52,419 nucleotides of DNA from JBBRWV01 sp038248985 (GTDB lineage Bacteria; Planctomycetota; Phycisphaerae; WQYP01): contig JBBRWV010000006.1 in NCBI GenBank assembly GCA_038248985.1, forward strand, positions 1 through 52,419, given 5' to 3'. Position 1 is the stretch's first letter. Every line of letters starts with the position of its first letter. The notes beneath the pieces were generated by a model that saw only the letters and a list, made by a program, of their open reading frames with translations, made no database searches and had not been told where the DNA came from. The position numbers and the translations under genes are program-made. This document shows, in pieces, positions 26,137-35,162 of this stretch.

Positions 26137-27006
26137 ATGGAAGGACCGAACACACGGGCGCTGGCTGATCATTTGAACGACGTCATAACGGGTCGTCCGG
26201 TGGAGCAGATATTGGTGCCCGAACACCGGTGGCAAGCAAACATGTTGTTGCTGAATTGCGTGGGGCAGGTGGTGCAGCGGGTGCGTTCACACGGGAAGTG
26301 GCTGTTCTTTGATTTTTCGCACGGCGTGACGTGGCTGTGCCAGTTGATTACGAAGTCGAAATGTTTTTTGTCGCCGGCGGATGAGCCCTCCGCGAGTGCG
26401 CAAGGAAGCGGTTCGGGGGTGCAGGGAGGCAGGCGCGGCACGAGCAAGGCGGTGCCTTTGCTGACGGTGCATTTTCGAGGTGTCTGGGGCGGGCGGAGTC
26501 CGCAGGTGATGACGCTGACGGGGCGGCCGATATTTTATATTTTGCCGACGGAACTGGCATTCAAACATGCAGAGATTCGATTGCTGGGGCCGGACCCGCT
26601 GTCGTCGGCGACGTTTCATGACGATTTTCCGTATCGGATACGGCAACATCCACACGCCACGGTGGCGGCCTGTTTGCTGAATCAAGAAGTGGTGGCGGGA
26701 TTGGGGAACCTGTTGAAGTGCGAGATTTTGTATTCGACGCGTTTTTCACCGGCGTTGAAGGTGGGAGCGTTGCTGGCGTCACAGGTCGATTTTCTCGCCG
26801 GGACGATTGTGGGGATTTGTGCGACGGCCAGTACGTTCGCGCACAACCAGCAGCCGTTTCCCTATCGGATTTATGATCGCGCGGGGCTGCCGTGCAATAT
26901 ATGCCAGACGGAGATTGTGGTGGATCGTTCGGCGATGGATGGTCATTTGACGTGGTACTGTCCGACTTGCCAGCCCGTGGGAAAGGAACCGATGCTGTTT
27001 AGGTGA
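26137..27006 (+). CDS. Fpg/Nei-family DNA glycosylase-like protein lacking the N-terminal proline
   Basis: 289 residues. The family removes oxidised bases from DNA using the N-terminal Pro (after Met removal) as nucleophile, then cleaves the strand. Family features seen are the H2TH region (LLNQEVVAGLGNLLKCEILY) and a C-terminal C2-C2 zinc finger (CNIC then CPTC). The start reads MEGPN, whereas the family normally starts MPEGPE, so Pro1 is missing. An in-frame TGA directly precedes the ATG, so no earlier start can restore it. A Ser/Gly-rich stretch of about 25 residues interrupts the N-terminal domain after KCFL. It may be non-catalytic or use another residue. Confidence 0.8.
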   Translation: MEGPNTRALADHLNDVITGRPVEQILVPEHRWQANMLLLNCVGQVVQRVRSHGKWLFFDFSHGVTWLCQLITKSKCFLSPADEPSASAQGSGSGVQGGRRGTSKAVPLLTVHFRGVWGGRSPQVMTLTGRPIFYILPTELAFKHAEIRLLGPDPLSSATFHDDFPYRIRQHPHATVAACLLNQEVVAGLGNLLKCEILYSTRFSPALKVGALLASQVDFLAGTIVGICATASTFAHNQQPFPYRIYDRAGLPCNICQTEIVVDRSAMDGHLTWYCPTCQPVGKEPMLFR

Positions 27007-27141
27007 GGGGAACAGGGACACCGGATAAACGCTTGAGGACGGTGGGAATCGAAACAGAGACTAGTTTTTCAAAGGAAAGGGCGCTTGTATACTGGTGGGC
27101 AAGTAAACAGTGTGGAACGTGAACTGATAGGAGAACAAGCG

Positions 27142-27864
27142 ATGTCAAATCAATATGAGCAGACGCAGGATTTTTTAGGCAGCGATGTGTATCGCCAGGA
27201 GTTGGCCGCACAGCGGACGTTTATGGCGGGGGTGTATGGATGGATGATGATTGGGCTGCTGGTGACGGCAGTGGTGGCGCTGGTTATCGATTTGGCCAAG
27301 TTGCAGAATTTGGTAGTTGGATCGCAGGGAGCATTCATTGCGATTATCCTGGTGCAGTTGGGCATCGCGGTGGGAATGGGATTGCTTATCAACAAGATTC
27401 CGGCGGCGGTGGCGGCGATGATGTTTCTCGTGTATTCACTGATCACGGGTGTTACCTTCTCGCTGTTGTTTTTGATTTACACGTCGGCCTCCATCTACAG
27501 TGTTTTCTTCATCACGGCAGGGATGTTCGGAACGATGAGCGCATGGGGCTACGTGACGAAGAAAGATCTGACGGGTCTGGGTTCGTTTTTGATGATGGCG
27601 CTGCTTGGCCTGCTCATTGCCACCGTGGTGAACATGTTCGTGGCGAGTTCCGGCTTGTATTGGCTGACCACGTATGCCGGCGTGCTGATTTTTGTGGGGC
27701 TGACGGCGTACGACACACAGAAGATCAAGCGGATGTATGCCGAAGGCGGCACCGGGTCGGACATGAACAAGAAGATCGCGATCTTCGGGGCATTTTCGCT
27801 GTACCTCGATTTTGTGAACATGTTTATTTACCTGCTGCGGATTTTGGGTTCGCGCCGGGATTGA
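27142..27864 (+). CDS. Bax inhibitor-1/YccA family membrane protein
   Basis: 240 residues with about seven membrane segments after a 40-residue hydrophilic start. BI-1-type proteins (TMBIM family) form a pH-sensitive calcium leak in solved bacterial members and can interact with FtsH in E. coli (YccA). The acidic membrane residues near the end, in FVGLTAYDTQKIKRMY and YLDFVNMFIYLLRILG, are typical. TAGGAG lies eight bases before the ATG at 27142; an earlier ATG at 27085 lacks support. A terminator follows. Confidence 0.92.
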   Translation: MSNQYEQTQDFLGSDVYRQELAAQRTFMAGVYGWMMIGLLVTAVVALVIDLAKLQNLVVGSQGAFIAIILVQLGIAVGMGLLINKIPAAVAAMMFLVYSLITGVTFSLLFLIYTSASIYSVFFITAGMFGTMSAWGYVTKKDLTGLGSFLMMALLGLLIATVVNMFVASSGLYWLTTYAGVLIFVGLTAYDTQKIKRMYAEGGTGSDMNKKIAIFGAFSLYLDFVNMFIYLLRILGSRRD

Positions 27865-27886
27865 TCGACGGCGCTAAATGGCCACA

Positions 27887-27904
27887 AAAGACACGAAAGA
27901 CACG
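27887..27904. repeat. Two tandem copies of AAAGACACG
   Basis: A 9-base unit repeated twice exactly after CCAC, between the BI-1 gene and its terminator. A related CCACAAAG stretch lies in the sucC-sucD spacer near 21861. It does not code. Confidence 0.6.
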
Positions 27905-27926
27905 AAACCGGGTAACTGATTTTTGG

Positions 27927-27959
27927 GGCTCGGCACTGAGAAGTGTGTCGAGCCTTTTT
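27927..27959 (+). terminator. Intrinsic terminator after the BI-1 gene
   Basis: A 10-bp stem with one G-U pair (27927-27936 with 27945-27954), an 8-base loop and T5. It lies only 20 bases before the next start codon. Confidence 0.8.
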
Positions 27960-27978
27960 CCTTATTTCAGGTAACAGT

Positions 27979-28806
27979 ATGGCAAGTTTGAGCGGTCGTG
28001 TGGTGGTGATTACGGGGGCGAGTTCGGGGATAGGGGCGGCGACGGCGGTGGCGCTGGCGGAAGTAGGAGCGAAGCTGGTGCTGGGGGCGCGGCGGGTGGA
28101 GAAGCTGGAGAGTGTTGCCCAGCGCTGCCGCAAGAGCGGGACTGAGGTGGTGACGGTGGTGATGGATGTGGCGAAGCGGGAAGAGTGTTTTGGGTTGGTG
28201 AGGAAAGCGGTGGAGAAGTTTGGGCGGGTGGACGTGATGCTGGCGAACGCGGGGTATGGGTTTTTGGCAAAGGTGGAAGAGACGACCGATGCCCAATTTG
28301 AAGAGATTGTAACGACGAATGTGAAGGGGACCTGGTGGTGCATGCAGGCGGCCGCGGAGGTGATGCGGAAGCAGGAGGCCAAGGGGGATCGGCCGGCGCG
28401 CGTGGGGCGAGGGCATATTCTGGCGGTGTCGAGCGGGGCGGCGCGGCGGGGATTGCCGCTCTATGGCATGTATGCGATGACGAAGGCCGCGCAGTTATCC
28501 TTGTGCGAGGCGATGCGGGTGGAACTGCAGGCGGAGGGGATTTATGTCTCGACGATTCATCCGCTGACGACGGCGACGGAGTTTTTTGAGGTGGCGAGCA
28601 GCAAGTCGCAGCTGCGCTCGACGGGGCTCGGGCATGCGCAGCCGGTCGAGGTGGTGGCGCGGAAGATTGTGCAGTTGATACGGCGACCGCGGCCAGAACT
28701 GTGGCCCGTGTGGGGGTCCAACGCGTTGTTGAGTTTTGCGACGCTGTTTCCGCGGATCGGGGATTGGGCGATGGGGAGGACGGTGCTGAAGCGGACGCGG
28801 GTGTGA
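27979..28806 (+). CDS. Short-chain dehydrogenase/reductase
   Basis: 275 residues. Classical SDR: NAD(P)-binding TGASSGIG at residues 12-19, the stabilising LANAG, the catalytic Ser in VSSGAA and Y-x3-K in YAMTK. An Arg after the second strand (LGARR) suggests NADP(H). The substrate cannot be deduced. The ATG at 27979 has AGGT six bases upstream; an earlier ATG at 27943 would place the terminator inside the gene and is rejected. Very G-rich codon use, like its neighbours. Confidence 0.9.
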   Translation: MASLSGRVVVITGASSGIGAATAVALAEVGAKLVLGARRVEKLESVAQRCRKSGTEVVTVVMDVAKREECFGLVRKAVEKFGRVDVMLANAGYGFLAKVEETTDAQFEEIVTTNVKGTWWCMQAAAEVMRKQEAKGDRPARVGRGHILAVSSGAARRGLPLYGMYAMTKAAQLSLCEAMRVELQAEGIYVSTIHPLTTATEFFEVASSKSQLRSTGLGHAQPVEVVARKIVQLIRRPRPELWPVWGSNALLSFATLFPRIGDWAMGRTVLKRTRV

Positions 28807-28846
28807 AGGATGACGACCTGAGCGGGGGAGAAAGCTGACCCCCGAA

Positions 28847-29773
28847 TCACGGGTAGACTTCGACGGCGGTGGGGAGGGTGGTGCGAATCTGGGCGGCGAT
28901 GATGGTGAGTTCTTCGAGGGTGAGCGGCGTGGCGTAGGATTCGGTGGTGGCGCGAGCGACGGTGTAGAGTTGGATCAGTTTGAGCTGGCCGCCGTTTTGC
29001 AGGATGTGGTGGAGGCGCGCGGCGTAGGCAGCGATTTCCTCGGGCGATGGTGGGACGTTGTGGACACGCATGAAGAGGGTTTGGATGACGGTGGGGCGGG
29101 CGCGGGCGCAGGTCAGAAGGTTATCGAGGATGCGCTGGTAGGGGACGGTTGTGCGCTCGATGAGGTGGTAATAGTTTTCGGTGCCCGCATCGAGCTTGGC
29201 CCAGATTTCGCCGTTGTGGGCGTCGAGAAAGCCCAGGGCGGAAGCGACGGCGGGGCGGTGGAACATCGTGGCGTTGGTGATGACGACAATCTTCAGCGCG
29301 CCGGCGGTCGAAGGTGAAGGCGCGGCGGGCAGGAGGCCGGCTGCAGTGGCGAGTTCGACGGCGAGCTCGCAGGCTTGGGGGAATTGGGGGAAGGAGGTGG
29401 GTTCGCCGTCACCGGAGAAGGCGATGTCATTGATGCGGCGAAGCGCAAGGGGAACGCGGTCGAAGGGGTCGAAGTTGTAGATGGTGCCGGTTCGGGCGAT
29501 GTCGATCATTTGGGAGAGCTCGGTGCGGAGCAGTGCGAGATCCACAGGGGGGACGGCGGTGGCGGGAAGGGCGTCTTTGCGATCGACGCTGCAGTAGATG
29601 CAATCGAAGTTGCAGACTTTGTCGGGGTTGAGGTTGATGCCGATGGAGATGCCTTTGCTGCGTCGGGAGACGACGGGGTAGACGTAGCGGTTTGTTTTCC
29701 AGACGCGGTCGTGCATGGCGAAGGCGCGGCGTGAGGCGGGATCTTGGTAGGTGGGAAGGGAAGTGGGATTCAT
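28847..29773 (-). CDS. Radical SAM protein, COG0731/TYW1-like
   Basis: 308 residues. The radical SAM site is Cys54, Cys58 and Cys61 (CNFDCIYC), preceded by GISIGINLNPDKV. The layout resembles the stand-alone bacterial proteins grouped with wyosine-synthesis enzymes (COG0731). In archaea and eukaryotes the family makes the tricyclic base at tRNA-Phe position 37; bacterial members have no settled function. The other motifs seen are FSGDGEPTSFPQF and VVITNATM. It converges with the SDR gene with about 40 bases between. The start ATG has no strong ribosome site. Confidence 0.85.
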   Translation of the reverse strand: MNPTSLPTYQDPASRRAFAMHDRVWKTNRYVYPVVSRRSKGISIGINLNPDKVCNFDCIYCSVDRKDALPATAVPPVDLALLRTELSQMIDIARTGTIYNFDPFDRVPLALRRINDIAFSGDGEPTSFPQFPQACELAVELATAAGLLPAAPSPSTAGALKIVVITNATMFHRPAVASALGFLDAHNGEIWAKLDAGTENYYHLIERTTVPYQRILDNLLTCARARPTVIQTLFMRVHNVPPSPEEIAAYAARLHHILQNGGQLKLIQLYTVARATTESYATPLTLEELTIIAAQIRTTLPTAVEVYP

Positions 29774-29983
29774 ATCGACATTCTAGGGCGCTGACGAGGC
29801 GAACGCGAATGGGTTCGATCTATACGTTTAGTGAGGCTGGTGGACGAGTAGCGGGTTGTCGCCATTGACCTCGTGATTTTGCGCGCGTGTATTTATTATC
29901 GCCGCATTCGTCATTCCGCAAGCGGGCGGTTAAAATACTGCGCTCCTGAACTATTATGGCCATTTGGTTGAATTAGGAAATAT

Positions 29984-31336
29984 ATGTCGCTGATTACGCT
30001 TACTCCGCAGGAAATTGTGCACGCTCTCGATAAACACATTGTGGGACAGGCTGCGGGCAAACGCGCTGTAGCGATTGCCGTGCGCAATCGGTGGCGCAGG
30101 CAGCAACTTCCGCAGGCGTTGGCCCAGGCGGTGATTCCGAAAAATATCCTGATGATTGGACCCACTGGCGTGGGCAAGACGGAAATTGCGCGGCGGCTGG
30201 CCTCACTGACGGGCGCGCCGTTTATCAAGGTGGAAGCCACGAAGTACACCGAGGTTGGGTATGTCGGGCGCGATGTGGAATCAATGATTCGCGATCTCCT
30301 GGAGATTGCGATTCGTATGGTGCAACAGGAACTTGCCGGCGTGATGCAGGAGAAGGTCGTGGCGGCGGTGGAGGAGCGGTTGATTGACCTGCTGCTGCCG
30401 GGTGAAGATTCAGGGTACACCGATGCGCCGGAAGAGATTGAGCGGCGGGCCCGCAGCCGGGAGAAGATTCGGGCGCAGTTGAAGGCCGGGACGTTTGATG
30501 GGGCGTCGGTGGAGATCACGCAACAGGAGAAGTCGCAGTCTTCGTCGTTGCTGGGGGCGATGGGCATGGACCAGATGGACGCGATGGGCGGGGGTGGATT
30601 ATCGGAAATGTTTGAGAAAATCATGCCGGGACGGACGATGCGGCGAAAGATGCGGATATCCGATGCGCGAGAATTTCTGATGGCGCAGGAGTCCGAAAAA
30701 CTGGTGGATCGTGACACGGTGATTCAGACGGCGATAGATCGGACGGAAAACTCGGGGATTATTTTTATCGATGAAATCGACAAGATTGCCGGGGCGGAGT
30801 CGAAGTCTGGACCGGATGTTTCGCGTGGAGGCGTACAACGGGATTTACTTCCCATCGTTGAGGGCAGCACGGTCACCACAAAGCACGGGCCAATACGCAC
30901 AGACCATATTTTGTTCATCGCGGCCGGGGCATTTCACAGCGCCAAACCGAGCGACCTGATGCCCGAGCTGCAGGGGCGGTTTCCGATTCGGGTGGAGCTG
31001 AGCGATCTGAAGCAGGAAGATTTTGTGCGCATCTTGACGGAGCCGGAAAATTCGTTGATCAAGCAACAGGTGGCGCTGCTTTCAACCGAAGGTGTGGACC
31101 TGCAGTTCACCGACGACGCCATCGATGCCATCGCCGAGTATGCGTACAACGTCAATCGCAAGCAGCAAAATATCGGCGCCCGGCGGTTGAATTCGATCCT
31201 GGAAAAATGTGTGGAAGAGCTGAGTTATACGGCCAGTGAACGCCAAGGCGAGAAGCACGTGATCAACGGGCGTGCAGTGAAGGACCGCTTGACGAAGATC
31301 ACTGTGGAAGATGACCGGAGCAAGTATCTGCTCTGA
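29984..31336 (+). CDS. hslU: ATP-dependent protease ATPase subunit HslU
   Basis: 450 residues. AAA+ unfoldase that feeds substrates to the HslV peptidase. Walker A GPTGVGKT is at 59-66, followed by YTEVGYVGRDVESM, Walker B IIFIDEID and the sensor region. The middle insertion (I-domain) is present at about 110-245. The C-terminal tail DDRSKYLL resembles the tail that docks into HslV, so a partner peptidase is expected. In most bacteria hslV lies immediately upstream; here the 210 bases upstream hold no gene, so hslV is outside this window. AGGAAA precedes the ATG. Confidence 0.95.
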   Translation: MSLITLTPQEIVHALDKHIVGQAAGKRAVAIAVRNRWRRQQLPQALAQAVIPKNILMIGPTGVGKTEIARRLASLTGAPFIKVEATKYTEVGYVGRDVESMIRDLLEIAIRMVQQELAGVMQEKVVAAVEERLIDLLLPGEDSGYTDAPEEIERRARSREKIRAQLKAGTFDGASVEITQQEKSQSSSLLGAMGMDQMDAMGGGGLSEMFEKIMPGRTMRRKMRISDAREFLMAQESEKLVDRDTVIQTAIDRTENSGIIFIDEIDKIAGAESKSGPDVSRGGVQRDLLPIVEGSTVTTKHGPIRTDHILFIAAGAFHSAKPSDLMPELQGRFPIRVELSDLKQEDFVRILTEPENSLIKQQVALLSTEGVDLQFTDDAIDAIAEYAYNVNRKQQNIGARRLNSILEKCVEELSYTASERQGEKHVINGRAVKDRLTKITVEDDRSKYLL

Positions 31337-31646
31337 TGGGGGCCGTCAGTCGACGACTTCGACCACGGTTTTCTGGCGATGCTTCCTGCGGTACTCGGTG
31401 GGGGTCATTCCCGTTTTCTTGCGGACACCGCCAGTTTCCTTGCAAACAACGCCCCTCTCATCTTTGGTTCGACTGTTGCCAACAAAGTCGTCACCTACAC
31501 CAGCAACATCGATCTCAAAACCGGCGTCGCCGGCTCCGACAACCTCCTCCGTGAAATCCGCGACATTGACAACGTCAATTACACCGCTGACAACCCACCT
31601 ACGCGCTTGCAGCCGCGTAAATGGGCAAATGGCATAAGGCAGTGAT
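31337..31646. other. Spacer with gene remnants between hslU and leuB
   Basis: Contains the AraC tail relic (31346-31426, minus strand). On the + strand, about 60 codons from 31448 (TVANKVVTYTSNIDLKTG and onward) look protein-like but match nothing I know. Probably a graveyard of two unrelated gene ends. Confidence 0.5.
31346..31426 (-). pseudogene. C-terminal remnant of an AraC-family regulator
   Basis: Twenty-six codons ending in a stop read RKKTGMTPTEYRRKHRQ, the end of the second helix-turn-helix of AraC/XylS regulators (usual form F-x-x-x-x-G-M-T-P-x-E-Y-R-R). Nothing upstream continues the domain, so only the tail of a lost gene remains. Confidence 0.6.
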
Positions 31647-32753
31647 CTAGAGTTTGCCAATCACCGCATTGGCGACTTCCGAGCATTTCGCTTTGCCGCC
31701 GAGATCGCCCGTCAGCACTTTGGCCTCATTGAGAACGGCAAACGTCGCGGTGTCGATCGCGTCTGCTTCCTTAATCAAGCCAAACGTGTAACGCAGCATC
31801 ATCGAGACCGTGAGGATCGTGCCCACCGGATTGGCGAGGTCTTTCCCCGCGATGTCGGGGGCCGAGCCGTGGATGGGTTCGTAGAAGGGCGTGGCGGTGG
31901 GAAGGGATTTTGCGGCCGGGTCATACTGGGCGAGGAATTCGTTGCCCAGACAAGCGGACGGAACCAGTCCGATCGAACCGGCGAGCATCGACGCTTCATC
32001 GGAGAGGATATCGCCGAAGGTGTTTTCCGTGACGATGACGTCGAATTCGCTCGCCCGGCGGAGCAATTGCATCGACGCGTTATCCACATACATGTGCTCC
32101 AACGCGATGTCGGGATATTCCTTCGCCATGTCCAGACAAACTTCGCGCCAAAGCTGGCTGGTCGCGAGAATGTTGGCCTTGTCGACGGAGAGAAGTTTCT
32201 TGCGGCGTTTGCGCGCGGTTTCAAAACCGACGCGGAGAATGCGGCGAACTTCCATCTCTGAATAGGCCATGGTGTCGACCGCCTGGCGATTGGGCGAGGT
32301 GCCGGTGATCCCCTGTGGTTGGCCGTAGTAGAGGCCCCCGGTGAGTTCGCGGATGATCATGATGTCGATGCCTTTTTCGATCAGCTCGTTCTTGAGCGGG
32401 CATCGCGCGGCGAGGTTTTTGGGCAGTACCACGTGGCGGAGATTCGCAAAGAGGCCCTTGCGAAGCTCCAGCAGGGCGACCCGCTCCGGACGTTCGGCCA
32501 GGGGAAGGGTCTTGTCGCGGTCCGGCAGGCCCACCGCGCCAAAAAGAATGGCCTGGCTATTCTTGCAAATATCACGCGTGGCTTGCGGGAGCGCGGAGCC
32601 GTGCTTGTCGAGTGCCGCCCAGCCGATGTCGGCGTGCTGCGCCTCGACGGTGTGGGAATATTTTTTGGCGACATGTTGGAGGACCTGAAGGGCCGAGTGG
32701 ATGACTTCAGTGCCGATGCCATCGCCGGGGAGGACTGCGATCTGGAGTTGCAT
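31647..32753 (-). CDS. leuB: 3-isopropylmalate dehydrogenase
   Basis: 368 residues. Oxidises and decarboxylates 3-isopropylmalate with NAD in leucine synthesis. Motifs are VLPGDGIGTEV at the start, the substrate-binding LELRKGLFANLR and IIRELTGGLYYG, the metal-binding TENTFGDILSDEASML, and the NAD region EPIHGSAPDIAGKD. Tyr in GGLYYGQ and Lys in SVDKANIL are the catalytic pair. GGAG lies shortly before the ATG. No other leucine gene is in the window; it stands alone and diverges from tRNA-Arg. Confidence 0.96.
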   Translation of the reverse strand: MQLQIAVLPGDGIGTEVIHSALQVLQHVAKKYSHTVEAQHADIGWAALDKHGSALPQATRDICKNSQAILFGAVGLPDRDKTLPLAERPERVALLELRKGLFANLRHVVLPKNLAARCPLKNELIEKGIDIMIIRELTGGLYYGQPQGITGTSPNRQAVDTMAYSEMEVRRILRVGFETARKRRKKLLSVDKANILATSQLWREVCLDMAKEYPDIALEHMYVDNASMQLLRRASEFDVIVTENTFGDILSDEASMLAGSIGLVPSACLGNEFLAQYDPAAKSLPTATPFYEPIHGSAPDIAGKDLANPVGTILTVSMMLRYTFGLIKEADAIDTATFAVLNEAKVLTGDLGGKAKCSEVANAVIGKL

Positions 32754-32845
32754 GGAAAGCTCCGCAAGAGAAAAAAGTCGAGCCCGCTAGGGTATCGCGC
32801 TGCGGCAGTGCGGGCAATCGAAGGACCCGCTGATTTTCCGAGAGC

Positions 32846-32873
32846 TTGAAAAAGAATGGGAAGCTGCGATAAT
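32846..32873 (+). promoter_or_regulatory. Sigma-70-type promoter of tRNA-Arg
   Basis: TTGAAA (32846-32851), a 16-base spacer and GATAAT (32868-32873), 22 bases before the mature tRNA 5' end. Confidence 0.68.
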
Positions 32874-32895
32874 GCGCGGCTCACCACTGCCGCTC

Positions 32896-32969
32896 GCACC
32901 CGTAGCGCAATTGGATAGAGCATCTGACTACGAATCAGAAGGTTGCAGGTTCGACTCCTGCCGGGTGCA
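32896..32969 (+). tRNA. tRNA-Arg (ACG)
   Basis: 74 bases. Acceptor GCACCCG pairs with CGGGTGC, the anticodon loop CTACGAA gives anticodon ACG (A34 edited to inosine by TadA), and the T arm contains GGTTCGACTCC. Discriminator A73. CCA is not encoded. Confidence 0.96.
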
Positions 32970-32977
32970 TAAAGAAG

Positions 32978-33013
32978 ACCCTGTAAAACCGCGTGTTTTA
33001 CAGGGTTACTCTA
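32978..33013 (+). terminator. Terminator of tRNA-Arg
   Basis: A perfect 12-bp stem (ACCCTGTAAAAC, 32978-32989, with GTTTTACAGGGT, 32995-33006) with a 5-base loop, nine bases after the tRNA. The T-rich tail is interrupted. Confidence 0.75.
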
Positions 33014-33055
33014 TTTTTGCACCTTATTTTGATCAAACTACCTTCTCCTACCATT

Positions 33056-33256
33056 CCTATCGGGATTGGGAGAAGATTGCCAAACTTCATCTCTCTTTCC
33101 CCCTCGATTTGGCACTCTGTCATTTTTACCCCAAAAACGCCACTTTTATATCGTTGGCCATCCATATCTTAACACTTCGACGAGCAAGAGTGCCACGGCT
33201 CTCTCTCTTTTGCCCTCGCCATTTGGCATTCTTGCTCCCCGATCCCTTAACAATTG
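33056..33256. repeat. Dispersed intergenic repeat with terminal hairpin, copy 2
   Basis: Shares its left end (CCTATCGGGATTGGGAG), the ACCCCAAAAACGCCA block and the hairpin with 11485-11736. Hairpin arms are AGCAAGAGTGCCA (33183-33195) and TGGCATTCTTGCT (33224-33236), here with one G-T pair; the spacer CTCTCTCTTTT is also shared. It lies 50 bases after the tRNA-Arg terminator, and the broken esterase frame runs into it. Both copies sit between a tRNA gene and damaged DNA. Confidence 0.75.
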
Positions 33257-33301
33257 CCCCCAACCTTTTTGGAGTGGGACAAAAGAACGACGACGTGGGG
33301 A

Positions 33302-35093
33302 TCAGATTTTGCGATAGGTCCATGTGTCTGTGCGGAAAGGGGCGGCGGGGAGGGGGGTGGAATTGAAGAAGGGCAGGGACTTGAGGAGACGTAAGGAGAA
33401 TCGTGTCGCCGTCGATAGAGGCGTCGGCCCAATGGAAGATGCGATCATCGCCGGCGATGGCGAAACCGTTGAGGGACCCGTTTTGGGAAATGAGGCCGCC
33501 TTCCGTATGGGTGAAGTGGACGCGGAGGGCGGAAGACTCCGTGTGGAAGGATTTGAAGAGCGGACCCTGGTGCGGGAGTTTGCGATGGTAGACGTGGGCC
33601 CTGGCGAGGAGGGCGAGGCGGAGGCCGATGTCCCATTTATTTTTGGGGTGGATATCTTCGGCCTCGCCGACGTCGATTGTGACGGCAAGGTACGTGTTGG
33701 GGAGTTCGGCGGCGCGGGCCTGGGCTTCACGGATCTCGGCCCAGGTGCTTTCTCCGGGGACCGTGCTGCGCTGCGTGTAGCTGGTGAGTTGGACGATGAG
33801 GAAGGGGAAGTCGCCAAGTTTCCAATCGGATCGCCACTGGGTGATGAGGGTTTTGAGGACCGTGGCGTATGGGTGGGTGCGGCTCGTGTTGGATTCGTCC
33901 TGGTACCAGGTGGCGCCGCGAATTGCGAAATTGAGAAGGGGGTAGATCATGCCGTTATAGAGGGAGGTGAAGGGGATGGAGTTTTCCGGGGAGCGCGAGG
34001 GAAGCGCGAGTTCGACTTTGAATTTCCAGAGGCCGGCGAGGGGCTGGGAATCGGTGCCGGAGGAGAGAGAAAGCTGATCGCGTTTTCCGCCGAATCCGCC
34101 AGCGCCCCATTGGTCGAAGATGCGCACGGCGAGGAGGTTTCGGCCGGGCTTGAGGAGTTTGGCGGGGATGGTGTAGAGGCGCGGGGTGATGGCGGCGGTG
34201 GGGTTGTCGGGCCCGATGGAGCCGACGAGTGTGCCGTTGAAATAGGTGTGGTCAAAGTCGTCAAGGGCACCGAGGGAAAGCTGGAGGTCACGATTCAGCC
34301 AGGAAGGCGGGAGGTGGATTTCGCGGCGGAACCAGACGGCACCGTCGATGTCGAGGCCGGTGGACTCCCAGTAGCGGGGGAGATCCATGGTTTCCCAGGA
34401 GGCGTCGTCGTGCGCATGGTCGGCGTAGCCGAGGGCGATGCCGGTGTTGCCAGGATCCTGATGGGGTGAGAGAGTGAAGTCGGCGGGGCGGTCAAGAGTT
34501 TCGATGAGGTTGGGGAAGCCTGTGGAGCGGAGTGCGGCCGGGGACATCCAGGCTTCGGCGGCGGTGCCGCCCCAGGAACTGTTGATGATGCCGATGGGGA
34601 TTTTGAGATCCTGATGGAGGCTGCGGGCGAAGTAAAAGGCGACGCCGGAGAAGCCATCTGCATTGCGGGGGTTGGCGTCGCGCCAGGAGCCGGTGATGTC
34701 TTCTGCGGGGGTGTGGGAGGAGTTTTGACCGACGCGAATTTCGCGGATCTGGGGGTAGTTTGCGGTGGCGGCATCGGCAGCGCCTTGGGAGCCGCAACTG
34801 CCGAGGCTCATTTCCATATTGGATTGACCGGAGCAGAGTCAGACATCGCCGATGAGGATGTCCAGCGGGCCGGCGCGATGGTTGCCACTTAACGCGAGCA
34901 GTTCGTGGGGGCCGCCTGCGGGAAGTGGGGGAAGTGATACGATCCAGTGGCCGTGGAAATCACTGGTGGTGGAGCCAGAGTGCTGAGCAAGGGAGACCGT
35001 GACGGAAGCGTTGGGAGCAGTTTGGCCCCAGATGCGGAGGGGCGTGTCGCGTTGGAGGACGGCATGGTCAGAAAAGATGCGCGCGAGGGTCAA
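33302..35093 (-). pseudogene. Sialate O-acetylesterase-like gene with a nonsense codon and a frameshift
   Basis: An SGNH-type esterase related to sialate 9-O-acetylesterase. The N-terminal part (LARIFSDHAVLQRDTPLRIWG) starts at a TTG at 35093, no ATG being available. At 34839-34841 a TGA replaces the Trp of the usual GDVWLCSGQSNM block; the same frame goes on with LCSGQSNMEMSLG, including the catalytic Ser. The body follows normally (NSSWGGTAAEAWMS). Near 33345-33375, a region with G4 and G6 runs, the frame shifts: the normal end PLPAAPFRTDTW is in the next frame and stops at 33302. The unshifted frame instead runs into the repeat to 33126. It lies 70 bases after the CBM9 protein on the same strand. 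Two lesions make it inactive. Confidence 0.85.
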
Positions 35094-35162
35094 TGGCGAA
35101 GCGGGCTTGGACCTGCGAAAAGGCCTTTTTGAACAAGGGGTAAAACAGGCAACGCGTGCAGT

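Noticed and set aside
33302..35093. UGA read as tryptophan or selenocysteine in the esterase
   Set aside because: UGA ends other genes normally here, no SECIS-like hairpin was found after it, and a separate frameshift shows decay.
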